14,125 nt of DNA from contig CALGBT010000239.1 in assembly GCA_937884235.1 (NCBI GenBank), forward strand, positions 1 to 14,125. Direction: 5' to 3'. The notes below the pieces were generated by a model. The model had not been told where the DNA came from and ran no database searches. It saw only the letters and a program-made list of their open reading frames with translations. Position numbers and translations under genes: made by a program. The DNA comes from an uncultured Pseudomonadota bacterium (GTDB lineage Bacteria > Myxococcota_A > UBA9042 > CAIXZC01). Below, piece by piece: positions 1 through 7,424 of this stretch (its first letter is position 1; the number at the start of each line of letters is the position of its first letter).

Positions 1-1298
1 CAGCCCGTTCCCGCTTCGCACGTGGTGGAGCAGCAGGCATTCTCGAAGCATGATTCACCCTCGCCGCAAGCACAATCCTCCGGGCAGGTGAAGCAAGTCT
101 CCTTGTCCTCGAGGACGCAGGCGCCGTTGCCGCAATTCGCCAACTCCAGGCACCCGCCACATTCGTTGACACACTGGCTGACGCAAAGTGAATCCCACGC
201 AGTTGAACAGCAGTACGCATCCATCGCGCATACACAAGCCTCGCAACCACAGCCTTCACAAGTTGGCACCTGCGCAGCAATGCAGCCAGGCCCATCCATG
301 CAGACCAGTTCGTCCAGACAGGCACCTTCGCAACCACCGCAGCTACCGCCACAGCCATCGTCGCCGCAGATCTTGCCATCGCAGCTTGGCAGGCAGCACT
401 CACCACCAAAGCAGACCGCACCCGGCTCGGCACATGGACAGAGCCCCAGACATCCGTCAGCCTGGCAGGAGTTGGTCTCATCGCATTCGGGAACGCATGT
501 GGACTGACACCACACCGACAGGTTGAGAGTACCAACATCGTCGCCGTAGCCGTCCACCATCAGGAAGTAGTGGTTGCCAGGCAGAGCGGTGAACTGGATG
601 CTGGTACCGTCGTAGTCAATGCATTGCTCCGGCAGGCAGGTCCCTTGAAGCAGGAACAGGTCGTGGTCCGCGTCCCCGGTCTCTTCAATGGTGACGATGA
701 CCAGATCTTCCTCCACTGCATCAAAAGAGAACCCCAACTCAGGCCCATTCTCTCCCCAACCGACACAGTCGTACTCGCCAAAAGCGTTGATGCCCTCAGC
801 CGTATCAAGCGTCAAGGTTTCATCGCAGTGTAATGCCGCATGCACCGCACAGGGCGGAATCGGTTCGCAGGCAAACTCAGCAGTGCAATACTCGCCCTGC
901 TGGCACTCGCCACACACGCCGCCACAGCCGTCGAGACCACACTGCTTGCCGTCACAGTCCGTGGCACAACAGACAGAATCGACACAGACTTCGCCAGCGG
1001 CACAACCACAGTCCTCTGCGCAAGTCAGGCAATTCTCGTCCTCGCCCTCGACGCAATTGCCATCTCCGCAGTTCACCGGCTTGACACAGCCACCACACTG
1101 TTCCAGGCATTCGTCGACGCAGAGGCTATCCCACATCACATCGCAGCAGAAACCGTCCATGGCACAGACGCACTCTTCGCAAGCGCAACCTCCACAGCCA
1201 GGGATATCGGACGCCTCGCAACCGGGTAGTGCGGAGGCGTCAGGGACGGCCCACATAATGGCCACATCTGCAAACAGGACACTCAAGCTCTTTCTCAT
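1..1298 (-). CDS. Cys-rich modular secreted protein with PPC-like domain (3' end off window)
   Basis: 432 codons are visible and the C-terminus lies beyond the left edge. The ATG at 1298 is preceded by AAAGGAG (1304-1310) at 5 nt spacing. Residues 1-24 look like an export signal (MRKS, hydrophobic stretch, ASA), but Asp11 sits inside the core, which is unusual. Then come a module with CC and WD (35-68, CGGCACEECVCAMDGFCC...WDSLC), a CGDGNC...CAEDC segment (77-97) and a GKQCGLDGCGGVCGEC repeat (111-132). A beta-sandwich at about 150-265 resembles the bacterial pre-peptidase C-terminal (PPC) domain (HYFLMVDGYGDDVGTLNLSV). A degenerate repeat (268-289), a further CGDDGCGGSCG repeat (302-323), a second CC-WD module (347-380) and a second CGNGAC...CPEDC segment follow. 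The protein is clearly paralogous to the upstream neighbour at 1473-3404 and is probably extracellular and disulfide-rich. The function is unknown. A surface anchor such as a MYXO-CTERM tail may lie beyond the edge, but cannot be seen. Confidence 0.88.
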   Translation of the reverse strand, partial: MRKSLSVLFADVAIMWAVPDASALPGCEASDIPGCGGCACEECVCAMDGFCCDVMWDSLCVDECLEQCGGCVKPVNCGDGNCVEGEDENCLTCAEDCGCAAGEVCVDSVCCATDCDGKQCGLDGCGGVCGECQQGEYCTAEFACEPIPPCAVHAALHCDETLTLDTAEGINAFGEYDCVGWGENGPELGFSFDAVEEDLVIVTIEETGDADHDLFLLQGTCLPEQCIDYDGTSIQFTALPGNHYFLMVDGYGDDVGTLNLSVWCQSTCVPECDETNSCQADGCLGLCPCAEPGAVCFGGECCLPSCDGKICGDDGCGGSCGGCEGACLDELVCMDGPGCIAAQVPTCEGCGCEACVCAMDAYCCSTAWDSLCVSQCVNECGGCLELANCGNGACVLEDKETCFTCPEDCACGEGESCFENACCSTTCEAGTG

Positions 1299-1321
1299 CA
1301 CATCTCCTTTCCAAATCGCAA

Positions 1322-1337
1322 TGGCATCAGTATGCCA
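1322..1337. promoter_or_regulatory. Small inverted repeat upstream of the Cys-rich gene at 1298
   Basis: TGGCAT-CAGT-ATGCCA has perfect 6-bp arms and a 4-nt centre, 24-39 nt upstream of the minus-strand start codon. Read on the minus strand it contains CATACT, a possible -10 element, although the -35 candidate is poor. It could be an operator over the promoter or a short leader hairpin. Confidence 0.3.
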
Positions 1338-1412
1338 GAGTTGACTTTGTGAGGCCAGCGTTGATGTCGCACCCCTGGGGCCACGCCTGCAATCAGGTGG
1401 CTTAACGCAAAA

Positions 1413-1440
1413 CGGGGCGGCTCCAGCTGGAGCCGCCCCG
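1413..1440 (-). terminator. Rho-independent terminator after the 643-aa Cys-rich gene
   Basis: A perfect 28-bp GC-rich palindrome (arms CGGGGCGGCTCCAG / CTGGAGCCGCCCCG) begins 32 nt beyond the minus-strand stop codon at 1473. On the minus strand it is followed by GTTTTGCGTT, a short T-tract. No T-tract follows on the plus strand, so it should act mainly on leftward transcription and separate the two Cys-rich genes into different transcripts. Confidence 0.8.
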
Positions 1441-1472
1441 TCGTTCATGCTGCTACCCCGAGGGGTTCGAAA

Positions 1473-3404
1473 CTAGGCTTCCTGGCGCCGAATTCCAGCC
1501 ATGGCGAGCAGAGCCATGAGCACGAGCAGGAGGGCTGAGCCGTTGCCGCCACCGGTGGTGGAGCAGCTGCTGGAGCCGCCACCGCTGGTGGGCTCTTCGC
1601 CACCAACGTCGCTCTCGCTGACAACATCACCCTCTACCGGCGCTTCGCCGCAGAGTCCGCTGTCGCCGCAAATCAGACCTTCGGCGCAGGCGCCGCAGGA
1701 GCCACCACAGCCATCATCGCCGCACTCCATCCCATCACAGGAGGGGGTGCAACCGGCAACACAGGCGCAGTCGGTGCAGATTTCGTTATCGCCGCAGTCG
1801 CCGTCAGCTTCGCAGGTCTCGTCGCCTTCGACGGTGCCGTTGCCACATTCGGCAACTACCACACAGACACCTTCGGTGCATTCGCCAGCGTCACAAACGC
1901 CGCAAGATCCTTCGCAGCCATCATCGCCGCACTCTTTGCCATCGCAGTCCGGCTCACAAGCGCCACAGCCTTCAAGGTCGCCACAGAAGTCGCAGACGTC
2001 GACGCAGCAGTCGCCATTCTCGAAGCAGGCCTCATCGCAGTAACAGCCATCGGCAGGGTCGCCGCAGATACCTTCGCAGGAGAGCACCGGGGCACCACAC
2101 ACGCCCGCGTCGCTGCAGACTTCGCCGTCGGCGCAGTCGCCGCAAGAACCGCCGCAGCCGTCATCGCCACAAAGCTTGTCGGTGCAGTCTGCTTCGCAGA
2201 TGTCTTCTACGCACATACCATCAACATCGCAGGCGAAGCCCTCGGCGCAATCACCGCAGGAGCCGCCACAACCATCAGCACCACAATCTTTGCCGTCGCA
2301 CGCCGGGACACAGCCGCCCGGGTCGACGCAGACTCCCTCTTCACACACCCAGTTGGGGGCGCAGGTACAGTCCCCGGCGCAGGTGCCGCAGTCTTCGGCC
2401 GGCTCGCAAAGGCTGTTGCCGCATTCGGCTTCAGGAATGCAGGAACCGCACGCCTGGCACTCGGAAACACAGATGGCATCCCATTTCGTCTCACAGCAGT
2501 AGGAATCCATTTCGCAGGCGCAGGCTTCGCAGTCGCAGCCCTCACAGCCGGCAACCTCGGTCGCCACGCAGCCAGGACCTTCCACGGGAGCAAAGCAGAC
2601 ACCGGACAGGCAGCTTTCACCTTCTGCACACTCGCCACAGGTGCCGCCGCAGCCGTCGTCACCACAGTTCTTGCCACCGCACCAGGGGGTGCAGCATTGG
2701 CCACCAACGCAAACGCCGTCGTCGCCGCAGCCACAGTCGGCGGGGCAATTGGAGCAGGTTTCGATGCCATCGCAGGTGCCGTCGCCACAAGATTCGATGG
2801 TGGCGCAGCCGCCGCAATCGGCGATGCACTCGCCCACGCAAATTTCGTCCCATGCTGACTCGCAGCAGAAGGAGTCCAACTCGCAGACGCACGCCTCACA
2901 GGCGCATCCACCGCAATTGGGGCCGTCCACCACTTCGCAGCCGGGGCCAGCGTGGCAGAGTCCGGCATCGCAAACGCCGGCGCACTCGCCGCAGGTACCG
3001 CCGCAACCGTCGGCGCCGCACTGCTTGCCGCCACAGTCGGGGGTACACACTTCACAGGCGCCATTCTTGCAGATCTCGCCATCAGCGCAGGGCGGGTCAC
3101 AGGACACGCACTCAAGGGGATTGGTGCCCGAAGGATCGGCAGCACCATCGGTGCCACAGTCGTAGAATTCGCCCTGCCAGCCACAGGAAGGATTCCCGCC
3201 ACCTGCACAGTCGATACAGTAGAGTTGGTCGCCGTCGCACCAGGTCACTCGCCCCATGTCGTCGCAACAACCTTCGTAGCTGATGCCGGCACAGTCAGAG
3301 CCGCTGGGCTCATTCAGGCCGAGGCAATCGTCAGGATACTCAGCCAGAGCCGGTGCCGAAACCAACAACGCCGCCATTAGAATTGCCGTCCAAATAGTCT
3401 TCAT
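1473..3404 (-). CDS. Cys-rich modular surface protein, somatomedin-B-like module, MYXO-CTERM-like tail
   Basis: 643 aa. The ATG at 3404 is chosen over the upstream in-frame ATG at 3440 because GGAGG (3412-3416) lies 7 nt before it and it opens directly into a signal peptide (MKTIWTAILMAALLVSAPALA, cleavage about 21/22). The body is almost all disulfide-type modules. Six copies of a 22-residue repeat C-x3-C-x-GK-x-CG-x-DGCGG-x-CG-x-C lie at 120-141, 238-259, 365-386, 403-424, 483-504 and 552-573. Two CC-WD modules lie at about 164-197 and 287-319, and CGDGTC...CPADC-type segments at about 206-224 and 328-346. A somatomedin-B-like module sits at 443-474 (C-x-C-x3-C-x5-CC-x-D). A D/E/S/G linker leads to Cys614, a helix at about 622-637 and RR at 639-640. 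This is a MYXO-CTERM-like sorting signal, known to be processed by myxosortase in related bacteria. The likely location is the cell surface. The biochemical role is unknown. Confidence 0.93.
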   Translation of the reverse strand: MKTIWTAILMAALLVSAPALAEYPDDCLGLNEPSGSDCAGISYEGCCDDMGRVTWCDGDQLYCIDCAGGGNPSCGWQGEFYDCGTDGAADPSGTNPLECVSCDPPCADGEICKNGACEVCTPDCGGKQCGADGCGGTCGECAGVCDAGLCHAGPGCEVVDGPNCGGCACEACVCELDSFCCESAWDEICVGECIADCGGCATIESCGDGTCDGIETCSNCPADCGCGDDGVCVGGQCCTPWCGGKNCGDDGCGGTCGECAEGESCLSGVCFAPVEGPGCVATEVAGCEGCDCEACACEMDSYCCETKWDAICVSECQACGSCIPEAECGNSLCEPAEDCGTCAGDCTCAPNWVCEEGVCVDPGGCVPACDGKDCGADGCGGSCGDCAEGFACDVDGMCVEDICEADCTDKLCGDDGCGGSCGDCADGEVCSDAGVCGAPVLSCEGICGDPADGCYCDEACFENGDCCVDVCDFCGDLEGCGACEPDCDGKECGDDGCEGSCGVCDAGECTEGVCVVVAECGNGTVEGDETCEADGDCGDNEICTDCACVAGCTPSCDGMECGDDGCGGSCGACAEGLICGDSGLCGEAPVEGDVVSESDVGGEEPTSGGGSSSCSTTGGGNGSALLLVLMALLAMAGIRRQEA

Positions 3405-3411
3405 GCTTTGT

Positions 3412-3416
3412 CCTCC
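3412..3416 (-). promoter_or_regulatory. Shine-Dalgarno site deciding the start at 3404
   Basis: GGAGG on the minus strand, 7 nt before ATG 3404. The longer in-frame start at 3440 has no comparable site and would bury the signal peptide behind 12 residues. Confidence 0.8.
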
Positions 3417-3545
3417 ATCAAACTTCATAGAAATTGCCATTCGCCAAATTGGAAAGTCGCAGAGATATACCGAATCTTGCGGGCGGTGTCAAATGCAATG
3501 ATGCTTTTTTCCTGCAGCCGAGCACCTCCGGCACCAGATATGTGT

Positions 3546-3574
3546 TTGACAGATTCAATTGCACTCCCGATAAT
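3546..3574 (+). promoter_or_regulatory. Sigma70-type promoter of the propeller lipoprotein gene
   Basis: TTGACA (3546-3551), 17 nt, GATAAT (3569-3574): a perfect -35 and a 5/6 -10. The -10 overlaps the sequence ACTCCCGATA (3563-3572), which recurs before two other lipoprotein genes in this window. Transcription would start around 3580-3582, leaving a leader of only about 20 nt that contains the GGAGG site. Confidence 0.7.
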
Positions 3575-3589
3575 TGCCTTGCCAGCATC

Positions 3590-3594
3590 GGAGG
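3590..3594 (+). promoter_or_regulatory. Shine-Dalgarno site deciding the start at 3600
   Basis: GGAGG lies 5 nt before ATG 3600. An upstream in-frame ATG at 3408 would start before the promoter and before the lipoprotein signal, so it is rejected. Confidence 0.8.
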
Positions 3595-3599
3595 CACCA

Positions 3600-5696
3600 A
3601 TGCAAATTAAGAGTTTCTCACCCTTGGTGACGCTCGCACTCCTCGCCATGGCTTGTAGTAGCGGCAGCACACCTGGGGATTCTACTCCTGACGTCCAGGT
3701 CGGTTGGACCACTGACCACGGCTCCTCCACCAGTGATGGCTCGGGTGGCGTTGAAGATGCCACCGGACTCCCGCAACCCGACGGTGAAACGGCACCAGAC
3801 GCCCTGCCATGGGGCGACGATGCCGCGACCGTTGCGGATGGCGAGGAAACGCCAGATGGCACCGCCGCCCCGGACGAAAGCGAGCAGGGACTGTGCGTGG
3901 ACAAAGACGGCGACGGCTATGGGGTCAACTGCTACCTCGGGATGGACTGCGACGACTTCAATCCCAAGTTCAATGTCTACTGCCCACCCTGCCAGACCCA
4001 GACACAAGAGGGCTGCCCCTGTACTCAGGATGGCCTGGTCGAGATCTGCTTTGAGGGCGACCCGAGCTCTGTCGGCATCGGTCTTTGTCAACTCGGCCAG
4101 CGCCAATGCGCGGCCGGCTACTGGAGCGCCTGCATCGGTCAGGTGCTCCCCCAACCCGAAGTCTGCGACGAACTGGACAACGATTGCGACAACGCGGTCG
4201 ACGAGGGCGTTCTCTCGCCCTGCGGTGATTGCGATCCCTTCTGCGACACCCTCAAGATTGGTCCGGACGGCTACGAGGACTTCATTCCCACCCCAGATAA
4301 CTCAGAGAAGATCGGCAAGAATATCGATGGCTACCTGACCCTGGATTCGCAGCAAATCGACCTCGCCTTCATGTGGGTGGCCAACTCCTCGGCCAACACT
4401 GTTTCCCGCCTGGATACCGAGGAATGCAAAGAAACCGGCCGCTACACAGTCTGCTCCAATCCCTCCCGAACCTCGGTGGACCTCTGGGGCAACGTCTGGG
4501 TCGGCTGCCGCAGTGACGGCGGCGTGGTCAAAATCGCCATTGACGAGGCGCTCTGCATCGACAAACATCCGCCGGAAGGCATCCAGACCGCCAAAGACCT
4601 CAATGGCGACGGCAAAGTCACCGGCGCCGAGATCCTGCCCAAGGGCGAAGACGAGTGCATTCTCTTCACCGTCTACCCTGGCGGTTCATGCCAGCGCGGG
4701 CTCGGCGTTGATGCCGCGAACCATGCCTGGGTCGGAGAGTGGAGCAGCAAGAAGCTCCGCCGCCTCCATCCCGATGACGGCCACGTCGTACAGGAAATCG
4801 CCATCTCTGCCAACCCCTACGGCCTGGTCATCGACAAGGAAGGGACGATCTGGGTTTCCGGCCGCGGCGGCAATGTCCTGGTGGAAGTGGACCCTCTGGA
4901 TGGGCAGGTTGGGGCCTACACCTCCAACGTCGGCTGTTTCCAGCCATATGGTATCGGCCTGGACTACAAGGGCCGAGTCTGGATCGGCAACTGCTGCTGT
5001 GATGATGCCGGAGTCCGCTACGACCCCGTCACCAAGACCTGGGCCAAAGCCCCGGTCCACGGTCGGCCACGGGGCCTCGCCGGTTCCCAGGACGGCAACA
5101 TGTACATTGCCAATGATACCAGCAGCGAGGTGGCCATCGTCGACTCGGATACCATGCAGACGCTGGGCTTCATGAGCGCCGGCCCCGGTCGCTTCCCCAT
5201 CGGCATGGCCATTGACTTCGATGGGAATGTCTGGGCCTCCAATCAGTCGGCCGCCTCGGCCTCCAAATTCGACCCGGTAACCAAGCAGCTCATCTGCGAG
5301 GTGCCGGTGGGCGCCGGCCCCTACACCTACTCTGACATGACCGGTTACGCGCTCCACAACTTCACCGCACCTCAGGGCCATTACGCCCACGTCTTCGGCG
5401 GCTGGGAAGGGTTCCGGGTCAAATGGACGGCGGTTTATGTGGATGTTGACTATCAGGACCCGGTGAACTGCTTCGTCAAGGTTCGGGTACGCACCGGGCA
5501 GGATCCCGATGACCTCGCCGCCAAACAGTGGCAGGGCTACTACGGACCTTACCCGCCAGACAACTTCCCCCTCGACCTGCTAACCGTGCCCGACATGGAT
5601 GGCCCGCTGCTGGAGGTGGAGGTGACGCTCTTCTCGCAGTCCAGCGAATGTACCCCCCTGGTCAAGTCCATTGAGGCCAAGTTCGCTTCGGATTAG
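3600..5696 (+). CDS. Lipoprotein with MopE-type metal motifs and seven-bladed Vgb/NHL-like propeller
   Basis: 698 aa. Lipoprotein signal with lipobox LAMAC (Cys19), followed by a D/G/T/P-rich unstructured linker to about residue 95. A thrombospondin-3/MopE-like acidic motif DKDGDGYG...DCDDFNP (101-122) and a Cys cluster follow, then CDELDNDCDNAVDEGV (189-204), the type of motif modelled as Cu-binding MopE. From about 250 to 575 seven propeller-like blades can be counted, each with a pattern such as YGLVIDKEGTIWVS (407-420) or IGMAIDFDGNVWAS (534-547), resembling virginiamycin-B-lyase/NHL/SMP-30 propellers. An EF-hand/dockerin-like loop DLNGDGKVTGAE (333-344) interrupts the blades. Residues 605-698 form a small beta-rich C-terminal domain. 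The protein is probably anchored in the outer membrane and binds calcium or another metal. Catalytic lyase activity is not implied, since propellers of this type are often binding scaffolds. It is transcribed divergently from the Cys-rich gene at 3404. Confidence 0.92.
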   Translation: MQIKSFSPLVTLALLAMACSSGSTPGDSTPDVQVGWTTDHGSSTSDGSGGVEDATGLPQPDGETAPDALPWGDDAATVADGEETPDGTAAPDESEQGLCVDKDGDGYGVNCYLGMDCDDFNPKFNVYCPPCQTQTQEGCPCTQDGLVEICFEGDPSSVGIGLCQLGQRQCAAGYWSACIGQVLPQPEVCDELDNDCDNAVDEGVLSPCGDCDPFCDTLKIGPDGYEDFIPTPDNSEKIGKNIDGYLTLDSQQIDLAFMWVANSSANTVSRLDTEECKETGRYTVCSNPSRTSVDLWGNVWVGCRSDGGVVKIAIDEALCIDKHPPEGIQTAKDLNGDGKVTGAEILPKGEDECILFTVYPGGSCQRGLGVDAANHAWVGEWSSKKLRRLHPDDGHVVQEIAISANPYGLVIDKEGTIWVSGRGGNVLVEVDPLDGQVGAYTSNVGCFQPYGIGLDYKGRVWIGNCCCDDAGVRYDPVTKTWAKAPVHGRPRGLAGSQDGNMYIANDTSSEVAIVDSDTMQTLGFMSAGPGRFPIGMAIDFDGNVWASNQSAASASKFDPVTKQLICEVPVGAGPYTYSDMTGYALHNFTAPQGHYAHVFGGWEGFRVKWTAVYVDVDYQDPVNCFVKVRVRTGQDPDDLAAKQWQGYYGPYPPDNFPLDLLTVPDMDGPLLEVEVTLFSQSSECTPLVKSIEAKFASD

Positions 5697-5747
5697 ACAG
5701 CCCCCTACCTACCGCCCTATGATTGCTGTCGCATCACGGGAGGCCCC

Positions 5748-7412
5748 ATGAACGCCATCATCTTTCTGGGAGGAGGCATTGCCGCCTTTCTCGCCGCCTA
5801 CCTGATCTACGCCCGGCGCATTGCCCGGGACCTTGGGCTGGGCACCGGTGACCCGACACCGGCACACACTATGGCTGATGGCATTGACTACGTCCCCGCA
5901 CCGATGCCAGTGTTGCTAGGACACCACTTTGCCTCCATCGCCGGTGCGGCCCCCATCATCGGTCCAGTGCTGGCCGCACAGTTTGGTTGGGCCCCCGTCT
6001 ATCTCTGGATCATCCTGGGCGGCATCTTTCTGGGGGCGGTGCACGATTTCATGTCGCTGGTGGCCTCTGTTCGCCACCAGGGACGCTCCATCGGCACCAT
6101 CATCGAGCGCTACCTGGGCACCAGCGGCAAGATCCTCTTCCTGCTCTTCGCCTGGGCTACCCTGATTCTGGTGGTGGCGGTCTTCACTCTAGTCGTCGCC
6201 AGGACCTTCGTCACAACTCCCGCCGTGGCCACCGCATCGCTGCTCTTCATCATCCTGGCCATTGCCTTTGGGCTGGCGGTCTACCGGTTCAAAGTGAACT
6301 TCGCACTGGCCAGTATGGTCGGCGTCGTTCTGCTCGGAGGCTGCCTTTACGCCGGCGTCCTCTTCCCCTTTCCCCGGCTCTTTGCCGCCACCGCCGAGGG
6401 TGACCCCATGATCACCTTCTGGCATGTGCTCCTGCTGATCTACATCTTCATCGCCTCGGTAGCGCCAGTGAACATTCTCTTGCAGCCCCGGGACTACCTC
6501 AACTCCTTCCTGCTCTACGCCATGTTGGGGCTGGCCCTGCTGGCCGTCCTGGTCTCCCCCCCGGCCATTGTGGGGGCCCCCTTCGTCGCCTTCAGCGTGG
6601 AAGGACTGGGGCCTCTCTTCCCGATCCTCTTCGTCACTGTTGCCTGCGGAGCCATTTCAGGTTTCCACTCCATGGTCGCCTCCGGCACCACATCCAAGCA
6701 ACTAAATAGAGAGGCCGATGCCCGACCGGTGGGCTATGGCGCCATGCTCATCGAATCCACCCTGGCACTGCTGGCGCTGCTCACCGCCGTCTCGGTTTCC
6801 CACACCGAGCACCTCGCCCTCCTCAAGGGTGGACCAGTTCATGTCTTCTCCTCCGGCCTGGCCCATTTCCTCTCGGCCCTGGGCATCCCCTTTGGCCTTG
6901 GGGTCGGCTTTGCCGGACTGGCCGTATCGGCCTTCGCCTTGACCTCCCTGGATACCGCCACCCGACTGGCCCGCTTCACGGTGCAGGAGTTGGCGACCCG
7001 GTCGGGCCGGGACGATGACCAACAGAGTCTACTGGCCCGCAACCGCTTCCTCGCCACCGCGCTGACAGTAGGAGCCGGCGCGTCCCTACTCTTCTCGGGC
7101 AAGACCATGTCCCTCTGGAAGATCTTTGGATCGGCCAACCAGCTCCTGGCAGCCCTGGCGCTGATGGCGGTTACCGTCTGGCTCGCCGCCACCGGGCGCA
7201 AGACCATCTATACCTTCGTCCCCATGATTCTCATGTATCTCGTCACCGTCTGCGCCCTTGTCCTCCAGGCGGTCCAACTGGTGGCAGCGCCAGAACTGAA
7301 CCTGCCGCTGCTGGTCCTGGTGGTCCTGCTTTTTGTCCTATCCCTACTGTTGGCCTACAATTACATCCGATACCGCATTCACGGACGCGGGCAAGCAGTC
7401 TCACCGGGATAG
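5748..7412 (+). CDS. cstA: CstA-family carbon starvation / peptide transporter
   Basis: 554 aa, very hydrophobic, with many predicted membrane helices. GGGAGG (5738-5743) precedes the ATG by 4 nt. CstA signatures are plain: GHHFASIAGAAPIIGP (58-73), GGIFLGAVHDF (91-101), QPRDYLNS (247-254), CGAISGFHSMVASGTTSKQL (300-319), SLDTATRLARF (400-410) and FGSANQLLAAL (460-470). The family imports peptides or pyruvate-like carbon sources across the inner membrane, typically under nutrient limitation. E. coli CstA is about 700 aa, so this is the shorter form common outside enterobacteria. It begins 51 bp after the propeller lipoprotein gene and the Ser/Thr kinase gene follows after 12 bp, so it is probably co-transcribed with the kinase. 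Which substrate it carries cannot be told from sequence. The gene symbol is by family only. Confidence 0.93.
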   Translation: MNAIIFLGGGIAAFLAAYLIYARRIARDLGLGTGDPTPAHTMADGIDYVPAPMPVLLGHHFASIAGAAPIIGPVLAAQFGWAPVYLWIILGGIFLGAVHDFMSLVASVRHQGRSIGTIIERYLGTSGKILFLLFAWATLILVVAVFTLVVARTFVTTPAVATASLLFIILAIAFGLAVYRFKVNFALASMVGVVLLGGCLYAGVLFPFPRLFAATAEGDPMITFWHVLLLIYIFIASVAPVNILLQPRDYLNSFLLYAMLGLALLAVLVSPPAIVGAPFVAFSVEGLGPLFPILFVTVACGAISGFHSMVASGTTSKQLNREADARPVGYGAMLIESTLALLALLTAVSVSHTEHLALLKGGPVHVFSSGLAHFLSALGIPFGLGVGFAGLAVSAFALTSLDTATRLARFTVQELATRSGRDDDQQSLLARNRFLATALTVGAGASLLFSGKTMSLWKIFGSANQLLAALALMAVTVWLAATGRKTIYTFVPMILMYLVTVCALVLQAVQLVAAPELNLPLLVLVVLLFVLSLLLAYNYIRYRIHGRGQAVSPG

Positions 7413-7424
7413 GGGACAGGGAGC

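Noticed and set aside
22..507. Plus-strand Ser/Pro/Gln/His-rich open frames opposite the Cys-rich genes (also 688-1344, 1501-2043, 2176-2502, 2641-3165)
   Set aside because: They are antisense shadows: repeated TGC/TGT/GGC codons read backwards give GCA/ACA/GCC and similar biased residues. None has an RBS or domain pattern, and the minus frames carry signals, modules and terminators.
2207..3208. 333-aa Ala/Pro-rich minus-strand frame inside the 643-aa gene
   Set aside because: It is a frame-shifted reading of the same repetitive Cys-rich DNA. The composition is artefactual and no start signal is present.
1473..3404. Tandem repeats in the Cys-rich gene considered as a CRISPR or other DNA repeat array
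   Set aside because: The repetition is at protein level, with variable spacing and coding-type third-position variation. No constant DNA repeat with unique spacers exists.
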